Counted from the stretch's first letter, positions 8,960-18,794 are shown. The stretch: 64,000 nt of DNA from UBA7239 sp035430165 (GCA_035430165.1 DAOMGE010000001.1:122962-186961); one strand, 5' to 3'. Notes: generated by a model from the sequence alone, not told the origin. Program-made: numbers and translations.

Positions 8960-10821
8960 AAATTTCCCGCAAACACTTTGCGCAAGAGTTTTTCCCGCAA
9001 GGAATCCTGTTCATCAAAACCCATCCTGCCCCGGTAGCGCTCTGGCACGTCTTCGCCGGAAAAGATTGACCTGACAACACCTGCCAGCAATTCGAGCGGA
9101 TTACTGCTGGCCGCTTTCAGTTTTTGCAAGGCGGCAATAATCACCAGCTCGTCATCGGTAAAATCGTGGCCAAAAGGAAAGTCCGGCAGCAATTGCCGGA
9201 ATGGCTGCAACAACGAGTTCAGGCGCTCAGGTGTATTCTGGCAATAGCGAGCGGGGATAACATAATCAGCCGGAAGTTTTTTATGCTCGACTGCCCACAA
9301 GCGTAACGCATCCTGAAAGCGCGAGTCGCTCACTTTCAATAATTCCGCGATAACATCCGCATCACTTTTTCCGCGCAGATCTGCAATGCCGTATTCAGTG
9401 ATGACGATATCGCGCAAGTGCCGGGGAATCGTACAACTGGCGTAGTGCGTGACAATATTCGATTGCGGCTTGCCTTCACTCATCCGCCAACTGCGCAACA
9501 TCAGTATCGAGCGAGCCTCGGGTAGCTCATGTGCCATCGCTACAAAATTATACTGGCCACCCACACCACTGACGACACGACCGTCTTCCAGCCCATCCGA
9601 AATGGCGGCACCAGACAGGGTTACCATCATGCAGGTATTGATGAAAGCAGCTTTCACACGCTGGCGGCGCTTTCCAGATTCTGTACCACGCGCATCCGCG
9701 TACAAGTGATTGATATAGGTAATGCTGTTCATATCAATTTTTGCCAGCAATTCTTCCGGCATATCGCGCAGTGCCTGATAGAAACGTGGCGGCCCGATAA
9801 AAAACCCGCCATGCAGGATAATCTCGCAGCCCGTAGCAGAATCTGTAACACCACGCTTTACCACGCCGGCATTCACAAGCTCCAGCAATCCGTTGACGAA
9901 CATTTCCGTGCACGCATACAGACCTTCACGGAAATTTTCCACCCGCACCGAATCGGGCAATTTTCCGTCATGCATGGCATGCAGGATGCTGCAGTAATCC
10001 GCATTATCGTAGTGGCGCACAATCAGCGCCCGGGAAATGGCATCGCCCAGTGAGCCGATACCGATTTGCAAAGTGCCACCATCCTGCACCAGGCTGCTGG
10101 CATGCAGGCCGATTGCATAATCTGTCAGGCTGACTTTCATGTTTGGCGTACAGAACAGGGTGTGTGTCGCAGCAGGGTCGTCGACAATGACATCAAAAAA
10201 ATCCGTCGGCACTTCCGCTGCACCCGGCATGAACGGCAATTCGCGATTGATCACACCGATCAGGAGATTTTTTTCGCCCTGCTGGCGCTGCGCACGCAGC
10301 ATAGCCGCAAGATCCAGTGTCACATCAGGATTGCACGACAGCGACAGGCGAAGCTTTCCATCCACTTCACGTACTGCAATCGCCTGTGCCAGCACATTCG
10401 GTTTTCTCGACGCCATATCACGTGCAATATGCGTGTAATTGCTCGAGATAAAGTGTTGCTGTGCGTGCGTGTTAGCCAGCCAGTCTCCGGATTTCAGGAA
10501 AAACTCATGCACTGCAACATTGGCAGGCAGGGCCTGGCGCTGCATGTCGAGTGCGTAATCCAGGTCGGGATAATTACCGAAAAGCCTTTCGGTCAATGGC
10601 TGCAAAAAACGCTGCTCCAGTTCGCTGGAGGCCTGCGGCTTCAGCAATGACAGGGCAGTATAGATATCGAGTTGCAGCGCTGGATTTTCCCTGGCAATTC
10701 CATAAAGCGCATTGATGTAGGTATTGGGTTTGCCGATACCAAGCGGCATGGCGATGCGAATCGCCGATCCGGATTCACGCAGTGTGAAGGCAACAGCCTT
10801 GTCGACGCTATCAAGGATCAC
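8956..10821 (-). CDS. Acetyl-CoA hydrolase/CoA-transferase family protein
   Basis: This 621-residue member of the acetyl-CoA hydrolase/4-hydroxybutyrate CoA-transferase family (two class I CoA-transferase folds) is longer than the usual 430-510 residues. The C-terminal half carries the family's GVGGQYNFVAMAHELPEARS segment and the ITEYGIADLRGKSDADV block. These enzymes move CoA between carboxylates through a glutamyl-CoA intermediate, and simple hydrolysis is often a side activity. The start overlaps the end of the methylthioinosine phosphorylase gene by 4 bp, so translation is probably coupled. It closes a seven-gene minus-strand run. The exact CoA donor and acceptor are unknown. Confidence 0.82.
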   Translation of the reverse strand: MILDSVDKAVAFTLRESGSAIRIAMPLGIGKPNTYINALYGIARENPALQLDIYTALSLLKPQASSELEQRFLQPLTERLFGNYPDLDYALDMQRQALPANVAVHEFFLKSGDWLANTHAQQHFISSNYTHIARDMASRKPNVLAQAIAVREVDGKLRLSLSCNPDVTLDLAAMLRAQRQQGEKNLLIGVINRELPFMPGAAEVPTDFFDVIVDDPAATHTLFCTPNMKVSLTDYAIGLHASSLVQDGGTLQIGIGSLGDAISRALIVRHYDNADYCSILHAMHDGKLPDSVRVENFREGLYACTEMFVNGLLELVNAGVVKRGVTDSATGCEIILHGGFFIGPPRFYQALRDMPEELLAKIDMNSITYINHLYADARGTESGKRRQRVKAAFINTCMMVTLSGAAISDGLEDGRVVSGVGGQYNFVAMAHELPEARSILMLRSWRMSEGKPQSNIVTHYASCTIPRHLRDIVITEYGIADLRGKSDADVIAELLKVSDSRFQDALRLWAVEHKKLPADYVIPARYCQNTPERLNSLLQPFRQLLPDFPFGHDFTDDELVIIAALQKLKAASSNPLELLAGVVRSIFSGEDVPERYRGRMGFDEQDSLREKLLRKVFAGNF

Positions 10822-11573
10822 AGGCTGTGCAGATACAGGACTTGCTGCAGGATACTGCGGATATTTTCCATACCGACTTTCAGTGTCGCCTCAATCGCCT
10901 CCATGGTGATCAGTTCATCGGTACAACCGGCTGCCCAGTTGGCCACAACACACAAACTCGCGTACTCGATGCCGACTTCACGAGCCAATGGCGCTTCCGG
11001 TATCGCAGTCATACCCACCAGATCACAGCCATCACGCTGCATGCGGACAATTTCGGCTGCAGTTTCAAGACGCGGCCCCTGTGTGCAACCGTAAACACCG
11101 CGCGCCAACACTGAAAAACCTGCTGCATCTGATGCGCGCATCAGCAAATTGCGTGTGATATCGGAATACGGAAAGGTGAAATCAATATGTTGCAGCGGTG
11201 AATGTTCATCATCGCTGAAGGTATGGATGCGTCCCCAGGTGTAATCAATAATCTGGTCCGGGACACAGATGGCTGCCGGACACATATCGTGATGAATCCC
11301 GCCAACAGCATTCACCGCAATAATCTGCTCGACGCCCAGTTGTTTCAATGCATGGATGTTTGCACGGTAATTGACGCGATGTGGTGGCCATTCATGCTTT
11401 TCGCCGTGACGCGCAAGAAAATAAACCGGTTTACTGTTCTTCTGCAGTCCAAACCTGCCACGCAAAACCGGTGCCGATGGCAAACCATACGGTGTATCCA
11501 GCGATAATTTTTCTTCGACCACCAGTCCATCAAGCTGGTCGAGGCCCGTGCCACCGATAATTGCAATTGTCAT
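10818..11573 (-). CDS. S-methyl-5'-thioinosine phosphorylase (MTAP/PNP family)
   Basis: A 251-residue purine nucleoside phosphorylase of the trimeric MTAP type. It shows GGTGLDQ at the N-terminus, ARHGEKHEWPPHRVNYRANIH (phosphate and sugar site), CTQGPRLETAAEI, and MTAIPEAPLARE. The base-contact loop reads VVANWAAG, with Asn where adenine-specific MTAPs have Asp, which favours 6-oxopurines. This agrees with the Pseudomonas methylthioinosine phosphorylase family, which splits methylthioinosine from polyamine and quorum-signal synthesis into hypoxanthine and methylthioribose-1-phosphate. The adjacent phosphoribosyltransferase gene could reuse the hypoxanthine, forming a short salvage pathway. 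Confidence 0.87.
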   Translation of the reverse strand: MTIAIIGGTGLDQLDGLVVEEKLSLDTPYGLPSAPVLRGRFGLQKNSKPVYFLARHGEKHEWPPHRVNYRANIHALKQLGVEQIIAVNAVGGIHHDMCPAAICVPDQIIDYTWGRIHTFSDDEHSPLQHIDFTFPYSDITRNLLMRASDAAGFSVLARGVYGCTQGPRLETAAEIVRMQRDGCDLVGMTAIPEAPLAREVGIEYASLCVVANWAAGCTDELITMEAIEATLKVGMENIRSILQQVLYLHSL

Positions 11574-11587
11574 GACGAATCCTTCTT

Positions 11588-12148
11588 CTACAAACCTTTT
11601 ACTGCGTAGATGCCCGGTGCATTGCGCAAATAGCCCTTGTAATCCATACCGTAACCGAACACATAGCGATCAGGCACATCCAGGCCGACAAAATCCGCTT
11701 TCAATTCCGGTGGCTGGCGACGGTCGTGATGCTTTTCTACCAGCACAGCCGTGTAGATTTTTCTGGCACCTTCGCGCTCACAAAACCTGATCACTTCATG
11801 CAAGGTAATTCCCTCATCGAGAATGTCATCAATGATCAATACGGTGCGGCCCTGCAGTTCATGACGCGGCTTGACCAGCCATTCCACTTCCGTAACACCC
11901 TGGGTGTTATTGCGGTAACGCGTGGCATGGATGTAATCCAGCTGCAAATGAAAATCCAGGCGTGGCAGCAATTTGCCCGCAATCACCATCGCGCCACTCA
12001 TCAGTGATAGCAATAACGGATTGGCATCTTTCATTTCCGCTGTGATTTTTTCCGCCATGGCATCAATGGCGTTGTGGACCTGCTCGCGATCAAACAGGCA
12101 ATCGGCTTCACGCCAGACTGTTTCCACTTCCTGCAAACTTACCGTCAT
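11588..12148 (-). CDS. hpt: Hypoxanthine-guanine phosphoribosyltransferase
   Basis: A 186-residue type I phosphoribosyltransferase. The PRPP-binding motif VLIIDDILDEGITLHEV is central, and KADFVGLDVPDRYVFGYGMDYKG near the C-terminus is the purine-binding hood typical of HPRTs. It converts hypoxanthine or guanine plus PRPP to IMP or GMP. It overlaps nagZ by 4 bp upstream and lies 14 bp before the methylthioinosine phosphorylase gene, whose product hypoxanthine is its substrate. The nagZ-hpt-phosphorylase order is, from memory, conserved in Pseudomonas and relatives. Confidence in the family is high; the preferred base is inferred. Confidence 0.9.
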   Translation of the reverse strand: MTVSLQEVETVWREADCLFDREQVHNAIDAMAEKITAEMKDANPLLLSLMSGAMVIAGKLLPRLDFHLQLDYIHATRYRNNTQGVTEVEWLVKPRHELQGRTVLIIDDILDEGITLHEVIRFCEREGARKIYTAVLVEKHHDRRQPPELKADFVGLDVPDRYVFGYGMDYKGYLRNAPGIYAVKGL

Positions 12149-13170
12149 AACGCAAGACTCTTTTTCAATATTTCATGCGCACGCCGCCACTGTTGGCTTG
12201 TACGCAATGCAGGTAGGCCAGCCCGGGCAAATGGGCGTTTCAGTCGCTGCAAATTGCTTGCCGGTGCAAGGCCGGATTGCTCCAGCGCCCCGACCACTGC
12301 CTGTTGTGCCGGTCGCTGGTTGCAAACCAGCAATGCCGTGCAACCGGCTGCCAGTGCCACTCGCGCGCGCTCACCCATATCAGCAATCACACCGGCACCT
12401 TCCATGGTGAGGTCATCACTGAAAATCACACCATCAAACCGCAATTGCTTTTTTAGAATGTCTTGCAGCCAGTACGATGAAAATCCGGCAGGATGCTTGT
12501 CAACTGCGCTATACACAACATGCGCTGGCATCACTGCATCCAGCTTGCCTTGTTCACTGAGATGGCGATATGGCATTACATCGTCAGCAAGGATTGCCTC
12601 CAGTGCGCGCGCATCAACCGGCGTCTCAAAATGACTATCACCCGTGACTGCGCCATGACCCGGAAAATGCTTGCCCGTTGCACACATATTCGCATCGTGC
12701 ATGCCATCAACAAACGCCTCACTGAGAATGCTGGCGATTCTTGCATCAATGGAAAAGGAACGGTTGGCGATAACAGCACAGCGATTGTCATCAAGATCAA
12801 GTACCGGCGCAAAACTCAGGTCGATGCCACAAGCGCGCAATTCAGCGGCCATCAACCAGCCACAAGCATGCGCCAGCAGCAATCCCTGTTTTTCTTCACG
12901 GGCATACACTGCACCGATATCTGCCATGGGAGGAATGATAGTGAAACCATCACGAAAACGTTGTACGCGGCCACCCTCCTGATCGACACAAATGACCAGT
13001 TCTGGACGCACGGCGCGGATTTCCGCCACCAGATTTTCGAGCTGGGCTATCGACTGGAAATTGCGGGCAAACAGAATGATGCCACCCACCCAGGGGTTGC
13101 CCAGCAATTGCTCGTCTTCAGCGGTCAACGTCAAGCCTGCCACATCGACTATCACCGGCCCCAACATCAT
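12145..13170 (-). CDS. nagZ: Beta-N-acetylhexosaminidase (murein recycling)
   Basis: A 341-residue glycoside hydrolase family 3 enzyme. KHFPGHGAVTGDSHFETP contains the catalytic loop with the His-Asp pair characteristic of NagZ, and FSDDLTMEGAG holds the catalytic Asp nucleophile. No signal peptide is present, consistent with cytoplasmic cleavage of GlcNAc from anhydromuropeptides during peptidoglycan recycling. In related bacteria its product feeds AmpR-controlled beta-lactamase induction. The frame begins MMLGPVIVDVAG; two adjacent ATGs make the exact start uncertain by one codon. It overlaps hpt by 4 bp and follows the lipoprotein hydrolase gene by 19 bp. Confidence 0.95.
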   Translation of the reverse strand: MMLGPVIVDVAGLTLTAEDEQLLGNPWVGGIILFARNFQSIAQLENLVAEIRAVRPELVICVDQEGGRVQRFRDGFTIIPPMADIGAVYAREEKQGLLLAHACGWLMAAELRACGIDLSFAPVLDLDDNRCAVIANRSFSIDARIASILSEAFVDGMHDANMCATGKHFPGHGAVTGDSHFETPVDARALEAILADDVMPYRHLSEQGKLDAVMPAHVVYSAVDKHPAGFSSYWLQDILKKQLRFDGVIFSDDLTMEGAGVIADMGERARVALAAGCTALLVCNQRPAQQAVVGALEQSGLAPASNLQRLKRPFARAGLPALRTSQQWRRAHEILKKSLAL

Positions 13171-13189
13171 GATTTTCCCTCGGAGTGAA

Positions 13190-14152
13190 CTATGGTGTGT
13201 TTGTCAGATAATTGCATTTGCGCATCAGATCTGCAAACGGAAATTCAACCCAGGCTTGTGTCAACAAGTCCTTGTGCTCGACAGCAGGATCAAACGCAAA
13301 AAAACTGACCTGTCCTGGTGACAGTTGCGTGGGGACAATGTCTTGCATCGAAATATTTTGTGCAGCCAATAACTGTTTCAAGTGTTCATTGCCTGCGCGA
13401 GCCGGCTCGGTATAGGAGCTGAAAAAAAACATCTGGTGGCGATGCCTGGCTATCCACCCTGCAAATTTTTCTTCCTGTCCATACAGCGCATCCAGCAGGA
13501 TAACGCCCTTGATACGCCTGTCCGCGCCACCCGCATCCAGTGCATAGGCTGCAGCCTGGTAGCCACCACTGTATGCCACCAGTACCACAGGTGCCTGTTC
13601 CAGTGCGCGGCGATAGCGGACATCATGATGCAGTTGCGCCGCTTGTTCCGCCGCCTCATCGAGAAAATCTGCAAAAAAACCCTGCTCCCAGAAATGCCCT
13701 GCACTGGAATCTTTTGCATCGACTGCAAACTGCGGCGCCACCAGCACGGCATTCAGGCCAGACTCCGCCAGCTGTCTTGGCACCTGCTGGCGATCTCGCA
13801 CATCCCGCTCCAGTATCGATTCATTACCATGGAGGAATACCACCAGCACAGCCGGGCGATTCACATCAAATTTTTTCGGGATTGTCATCATGACGCGACG
13901 ATCACTGTAAGTAGCATCCTGCCAGTACACACCACCTCGCAGAGAGGTGTGCCCGCGCTGTCCATCCGCCGTGGAAACATCCAGAAACGGTTTGCCCATT
14001 CCAGGCACCGTACCCTCATAGGGAAAAGGCGAGTGCTGGAATGCAAGAAGATCGGTTTTCTCGGAAGTCATATGCAACGAGCATGAAGTCAGGAAGAAGA
14101 AAACGGATACCAATGACAGCGCCAGAATACCGGGCGAAATCATTTTATTCAC
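13190..14152 (-). CDS. Putative lipoprotein with alpha/beta-hydrolase fold
   Basis: A 320-residue protein with an N-terminal hydrophobic stretch ending in the lipobox LTSC (Cys at about residue 24), so it is expected to be a lipoprotein. VLVVFLHGNES near residue 107 resembles the HG oxyanion region, and VAYSGGYQAAAYAL resembles a nucleophile elbow, although it reads AYSGG rather than classical GxSxG. Later acidic and His residues are present but the triad cannot be assigned with certainty. It starts 3 bp after the membrane methyltransferase-like gene ends. An esterase or peptidase role is possible; the substrate is unknown. Confidence 0.6.
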   Translation of the reverse strand: MNKMISPGILALSLVSVFFFLTSCSLHMTSEKTDLLAFQHSPFPYEGTVPGMGKPFLDVSTADGQRGHTSLRGGVYWQDATYSDRRVMMTIPKKFDVNRPAVLVVFLHGNESILERDVRDRQQVPRQLAESGLNAVLVAPQFAVDAKDSSAGHFWEQGFFADFLDEAAEQAAQLHHDVRYRRALEQAPVVLVAYSGGYQAAAYALDAGGADRRIKGVILLDALYGQEEKFAGWIARHRHQMFFFSSYTEPARAGNEHLKQLLAAQNISMQDIVPTQLSPGQVSFFAFDPAVEHKDLLTQAWVEFPFADLMRKCNYLTNTP

Positions 14153-14155
14153 CGC

Positions 14156-16810
14156 TCATATCTCCTGCAGATGAACCGGATTGGACACTGGTCGCAGCAC
14201 GGCAAAAAAAGCCGGGATAGCAAGAAAATATGCAGCACTCGCTGTCAGCAAGACGCTGGTCAACCCGAAGGAGGTTGCAATAATCGGCACCATCGCTGCA
14301 CCGATGACTGAAAAGCAACCGTTAACACCCCAGGCCCATAAAAACATATGATCCTTGCCGAGTCGGGACAATGTGGTCATTGCAGTCGCCATCGGGAAAC
14401 CCATCAGGAATGCCGGCGGCGCAATCAGGATAAAACAGCACACCAGTCGCCATCCGTAAGGAAGCGAGCCAATCAGATCCAGTATGCGGTCGGTTGCAAA
14501 CCCGTATGTCGCCAGCAATACACTGATTGCCAGCAATATTTTCGGCAATACCGTGCGTGCACGATCCAGATAACGCTCGGAAATAAAACTGCCCAATCCG
14601 GAAAATACCAGCATGCCCGTGATCAGCACCGATGCCGAAACGGTTGCATTGCCGAGTGCCAGCATGAAATGTGCAATCATGCCGACTTCGACAGTGATGT
14701 AGCCAAGGCCGAGACAGGCAAAAAACAAAATCGTCAGCGCCTTACCCGGATAACGCTGGAACGCAGCGCGCCATTGGAACAGCACCGGCATCGAGATCAG
14801 CACGAGTCCTGCCATGCATGCAATAGCAAGTGTTGCCCACAATAAAAGATAGCCCCACTCGTCCTGCAGTAATTCCAGGCGATCCATGATGCGAGGCAAA
14901 TCACCCGGGCGAACATACGCTGCAAAATACGGACGTGCATTCGTGAGCGGCCTTGCATCAAACACATAGCGATCAGCAAACGTCGGCCATGTATCCTGCA
15001 TCAGTGCATGCCATGCCAGTCGCGCCAGCGCAGTGGCAGGTACCACATTTTGCTCACTGCCTGGTGACTCTTCCGGAAAACTGACAACACCTTCGCTGTC
15101 AGCCGTGACCGCTTTATCATCCTGCGGTGTTACCGACGTCGGCGCAGCAAAAATCTGCACCTGATAATCATCCAGCACATGTGATACCTTGTCTGCGTCA
15201 AAGGCCATACCGGGATAGTAGATTTCATCAAACGACATCGAGTCGCTATGTTTGTGTAATTTCTCCAGAGTCTCCGGCAGGAAACCGCCGCGCTGGAATA
15301 ACACAGTTGTGGTCGACAGATAGCTCGATACCACATAAAAACTGTCAGCAATATTTTTTTCACCATTGGCACGCGCTGCCGCCACCATCGTGGCATACAG
15401 CTTCAATATGGATTTTGGCGGCTCCTCCTTGTTCCACAATGTAACAGCCAGTACACCATTGTCATTCAACGCACGCATATAGCTTTGCATCGCTTCTTGT
15501 GTGTAGGCATATTTTTCAACAATCGCAAAACCACCGGGACTGGAGAGACCGGCAGAATCTGCAAGACTCAAATCGACAATATCAAAACGCTCCTGCGTGT
15601 GAGCCAGATACAAACGACCCTCATAATCCACCACGCGCACCTTCGGGTTGTACAACACATCCCCGGTAAATTTGCGCAAGCCCTCGTCATGACGAAACGC
15701 ATCCAGTACCGCCGGATTGGATTCGCCGACTGTGACACGCCTGGCGCCACTGTGCAGCGCAACCGCCGTGGAAATCCCGCCACCGAACTGCACCACAAAC
15801 GTTTCCGGTGCCGACTTGATCAGGTACGGATAAATCATGGGCAGGTAGTGAAAATATTTTGTCTGGTCATCGGACAGATTGCGGATTATGCCGCTAGGGC
15901 CATCGCTGTCGACATACATACCGAGGTAGGCATTCGCCGGCATTTCCGGCAGGTTTAGTGCGGCGTTGTCAGACAATCCCGGCGCAAAATGCAGGTAAGA
16001 ACTCGAATAGATTTCCATATAACCGAAAGGCGATGCACGCTCGTAGACGCGCTGGTTATCAGGAAATTTTCTGGCGTAGGATACGCCCTTGTAGTCTGAA
16101 ACTGCCAGTCTGGCGATATGCAGTTGCTCAGGCAATACAAAGTGCGCCGCCACTGCCATCAAAGACAACACAACCGCAACCAAGCCGGTACGGAAATCGC
16201 GCAAACCGACAAACCACAGCAAGCTTCCGGCAGCAGCCAGGATAATCGGCATCACCACCAGATTTTCCGGGCGCAGGAAAAAAAGAGTACCGAGAAAAAG
16301 AAGCCCACAAAAACCGGAACCAGCGAGATCTGCAAAATAGACACGCCCAAAAACACTTTGTGCGCGCAAGAAGACCGTGCCAAGAAAAAAACTACCACAC
16401 AGGAACGGCAGGAGATACAAAACGAAATTATCGAACAAGTGCCATTTCTGCACCGGATCTGACAAGAGGAAAATCGCATTGAATGGCAATTGTTGTGCGC
16501 CGAGATTGGCGGCCACAACCAGTGGTCCGAAGCTGCACAGGGACGCCGCGATGACACCACGCCAGTTACGCTCAAACCACGGCTTTGCAACACACATGAT
16601 GGCGCTGGTCAAACCAAAACCCAGCATCGCCAGACTGACTACCAACGAACCGAAATGCGCCCAGCTCCCTACTGCAAAAATCCGCATGATGGCAATCTGC
16701 AGCGCAATGACTGCACCTGCCACACAAGCTACCGCCACATACAACAACCAGCTGCGTTTGTTGCCTTGTTCCCACTCATTGGCAACGGCGGCTTCCGCTG
16801 TTGCGCTCAC
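14156..16810 (-). CDS. Polytopic membrane protein with spermidine-synthase-like (SAM-binding) domain
   Basis: An 884-residue protein with about seven N-terminal membrane helices (residues ~20-230), a central soluble domain, and about seven C-terminal helices (~650-870). The centre has a nucleotide-binding motif VVQFGGGISTAVALHSGARR followed by TVGESNP, as in the Rossmann fold of spermidine synthases and SAM methyltransferases. Membrane-fused spermidine-synthase-like proteins are known but poorly characterised, and polyamine synthesis has not generally been shown for them. It starts with GTG inside a GTGA overlap with the PCMT-like gene upstream, so the pair is translationally coupled. Function is unknown; methyl or aminopropyl transfer at the membrane is an inference. 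Confidence 0.65.
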   Translation of the reverse strand: MSATAEAAVANEWEQGNKRSWLLYVAVACVAGAVIALQIAIMRIFAVGSWAHFGSLVVSLAMLGFGLTSAIMCVAKPWFERNWRGVIAASLCSFGPLVVAANLGAQQLPFNAIFLLSDPVQKWHLFDNFVLYLLPFLCGSFFLGTVFLRAQSVFGRVYFADLAGSGFCGLLFLGTLFFLRPENLVVMPIILAAAGSLLWFVGLRDFRTGLVAVVLSLMAVAAHFVLPEQLHIARLAVSDYKGVSYARKFPDNQRVYERASPFGYMEIYSSSYLHFAPGLSDNAALNLPEMPANAYLGMYVDSDGPSGIIRNLSDDQTKYFHYLPMIYPYLIKSAPETFVVQFGGGISTAVALHSGARRVTVGESNPAVLDAFRHDEGLRKFTGDVLYNPKVRVVDYEGRLYLAHTQERFDIVDLSLADSAGLSSPGGFAIVEKYAYTQEAMQSYMRALNDNGVLAVTLWNKEEPPKSILKLYATMVAAARANGEKNIADSFYVVSSYLSTTTVLFQRGGFLPETLEKLHKHSDSMSFDEIYYPGMAFDADKVSHVLDDYQVQIFAAPTSVTPQDDKAVTADSEGVVSFPEESPGSEQNVVPATALARLAWHALMQDTWPTFADRYVFDARPLTNARPYFAAYVRPGDLPRIMDRLELLQDEWGYLLLWATLAIACMAGLVLISMPVLFQWRAAFQRYPGKALTILFFACLGLGYITVEVGMIAHFMLALGNATVSASVLITGMLVFSGLGSFISERYLDRARTVLPKILLAISVLLATYGFATDRILDLIGSLPYGWRLVCCFILIAPPAFLMGFPMATAMTTLSRLGKDHMFLWAWGVNGCFSVIGAAMVPIIATSFGLTSVLLTASAAYFLAIPAFFAVLRPVSNPVHLQEI

Positions 16811-17664
16811 TGGTTATGCGTTCCCTTGATTGCATCGCCTTCCAGTTTGGTAAATGGCACAAATGGCACAACCTTGCCATTGTAAATATCCGAGCGCGTT
16901 ACTTTCACTGTGCCATCCGGATTTGCTTCCTTGACTACCTTCAATACGTGTTGCGCGCCGGGAGGACCGACAGGAATCACCATGATGCCGCCAACTTTCA
17001 ATTGCTGTAAAAGTGGTGGCGGCACGTGGTCAACACCACATGTCACGATAATCTTGTCGAACGGACCGGCTTCTTCCCAGCCATAGTAGCCATCTGCATT
17101 TTTTCTGGTGATATGGCCGTACTCGGTGTATCCGCGCCTGGTAAGATCTTCATAGATACCGTTGGTGCGTTCCTGCAACGGTTTGATAATTTCTATCGTC
17201 CAGACTTTGTCCGTCATGTTGGACAAAATGGCAGACTGGTAACCTGAACCCGTACCGATTTCGAGAACTTTTTCACCGTATTTGATATCGAGAGTGCTCG
17301 TCATACGACCAACAATATGCGGCCCGGAAATTGTCACGCCGAATCCGATATCAAGAAATGCGTGATCATATGAATGCGCAAGACTGATTTTCCGGACAAA
17401 TTCTTCACGCGGCACCGAGAGAAAAGCACGCTCCACAGCTTCACTGCCGATATCTTGCGAAGCTTTCATCACCTGATGGCGATCCCAGCGTTGCCCGAGG
17501 AATTTTTCATCCTCATGCCGGTGTGCCACCATCCACGACACATAGTTCTCGCGCGAGTCCAGTGGTATGTCTTTATTATTGAATGGCTCATCAGCAAATC
17601 CGGCTTGTGTGATACATGCCGACAATACCAGTGCAAATAATCCGGAAACGATGCGGTAGTTCAA
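16807..17664 (-). CDS. Exported protein-L-isoaspartate O-methyltransferase-like protein
   Basis: The 285-residue protein has a PCMT fold: FVRKISLAHSYDHAFLDIGFGVTISGPHIVGRMTSTL corresponds to the substrate-binding region, and KVLEIGTGSGYQSAIL is SAM motif I. Unlike cytoplasmic Pcm it begins with MNYRIVSGLFALVLSACITQAG, a signal peptide with a possible lipobox LSAC, predicting export or lipidation. SAM is not known to be abundant in the periplasm, so the localisation is odd. It overlaps the membrane spermidine-synthase-like gene by 4 bp. It may repair isoaspartyl residues or have another methyl acceptor. Confidence 0.72.
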   Translation of the reverse strand: MNYRIVSGLFALVLSACITQAGFADEPFNNKDIPLDSRENYVSWMVAHRHEDEKFLGQRWDRHQVMKASQDIGSEAVERAFLSVPREEFVRKISLAHSYDHAFLDIGFGVTISGPHIVGRMTSTLDIKYGEKVLEIGTGSGYQSAILSNMTDKVWTIEIIKPLQERTNGIYEDLTRRGYTEYGHITRKNADGYYGWEEAGPFDKIIVTCGVDHVPPPLLQQLKVGGIMVIPVGPPGAQHVLKVVKEANPDGTVKVTRSDIYNGKVVPFVPFTKLEGDAIKGTHNQ

Positions 17665-17724
17665 GGTAATGCTCCCATTCAGACCCGTTGGTACAGGCCA
17701 GGACTCTGTGAAAATGACGCGCGA

Positions 17725-18792
17725 TTATATCGCCGAAACGGACAAAAAACCTGCTCCGGTCTGGCTGACCAGCCGGGCCGTAAATACCCTGTGGTTCAGT
17801 GTAACTATTGCCAGTAGCAATAATGCCCCGACACCGTTGTGGGCCACTGCAACGGGTAACGGCAGTGCAAACAACACATTGCTGACGCCAAGGCACACTT
17901 GAAGACACAGCAAGCAGCCAATAACGGCCGCCATGCCCCTGGCCTGGCGCACACCTGAAACCAACAGTCCGGTAATTACCAACAACAGGGTGCACGTGGT
18001 AACCACCGCACCGATACGATGCGCCAGATGGATAGCCACACGCGCCTGGTTATCCAGACGGCCACCCAGGTAATTCGGGCCAATGTGCTGGAATACATCA
18101 AATCCCTGCCTGATATCCATGGCCGGAAGCCATTGGTTCTGGCACATTGGCAAATCAGGACATGCCAGGGCGGCGTAGTTAGAGCTGGTCCAACCACCCA
18201 GCGCAATTTGCGCAATCACAACCAGCAAGGCCACAGCGGACAGCACTCTCAATTTCCTGACGGACTGCCATGCCTCCATGTCCAGCTGCCACGAAAAGTT
18301 GCCGAGCCGTTGGGCCAGTAGCCCTAACAGTGACAACGTTGCAAATCCACCCAGTAAATGCCCCGTCACCACTTGCGGCCATAGTTTCAGTGTCACCGTC
18401 CACATGCCGAACAACGCTTGCACAACAATGACGGCGAGTAGCAACAAAGGCAATTTAAAGGGTTGCGCTGCGTGGTCGCGAAACCTGATGGCTGCGCCAG
18501 CCAGCAGCAACACAAACACCGAGAGGCCACCAACAAAAATACGGTGGATTTGCTCAGGCCATGTCTTGTCTGTTTCAACGGGCGTTGCCGCAAATGACTG
18601 GTTCGCAGCGTTGATTTCTTCTGGTGTGTTGGGCACCCACAGATGCCCATAACAGGTTGGCCAGTCTGGACAACCCAGCCCTGCGTGCTTCAGACGTGTA
18701 AACACGCCCAGCAGCACGACCAGGAGCGCCAACGTTGTTGCAAAAACTGCAAGGTAAAAAGAAGGCTTGCGATTTTCACTTGTCATTTTCAT
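17725..18792 (-). CDS. ctaA: Heme A synthase (COX15/CtaA family)
   Basis: A 355-residue inner-membrane protein with about eight helices. The first periplasmic loop contains GLGCPDWPTCYGHLW, the paired-Cys region characteristic of the family. The heme-ligand histidines fall in helix contexts WPEQIHRIFVG, GHLLGGFATL, HLAHRIGAV and VAHNGVGALLL. It oxidises the C8 methyl of heme O to make heme A for the aa3-type oxidase encoded next door. It follows the SCO-like gene by 2 bp. No heme O synthase gene (ctaB/cyoE) was seen in the window, although it often follows ctaA in related genomes. The start could also be two codons downstream at MTSENRK. Confidence 0.93.
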   Translation of the reverse strand: MKMTSENRKPSFYLAVFATTLALLVVLLGVFTRLKHAGLGCPDWPTCYGHLWVPNTPEEINAANQSFAATPVETDKTWPEQIHRIFVGGLSVFVLLLAGAAIRFRDHAAQPFKLPLLLLAVIVVQALFGMWTVTLKLWPQVVTGHLLGGFATLSLLGLLAQRLGNFSWQLDMEAWQSVRKLRVLSAVALLVVIAQIALGGWTSSNYAALACPDLPMCQNQWLPAMDIRQGFDVFQHIGPNYLGGRLDNQARVAIHLAHRIGAVVTTCTLLLVITGLLVSGVRQARGMAAVIGCLLCLQVCLGVSNVLFALPLPVAVAHNGVGALLLLAIVTLNHRVFTARLVSQTGAGFLSVSAI

Positions 18793-18794
18793 AG

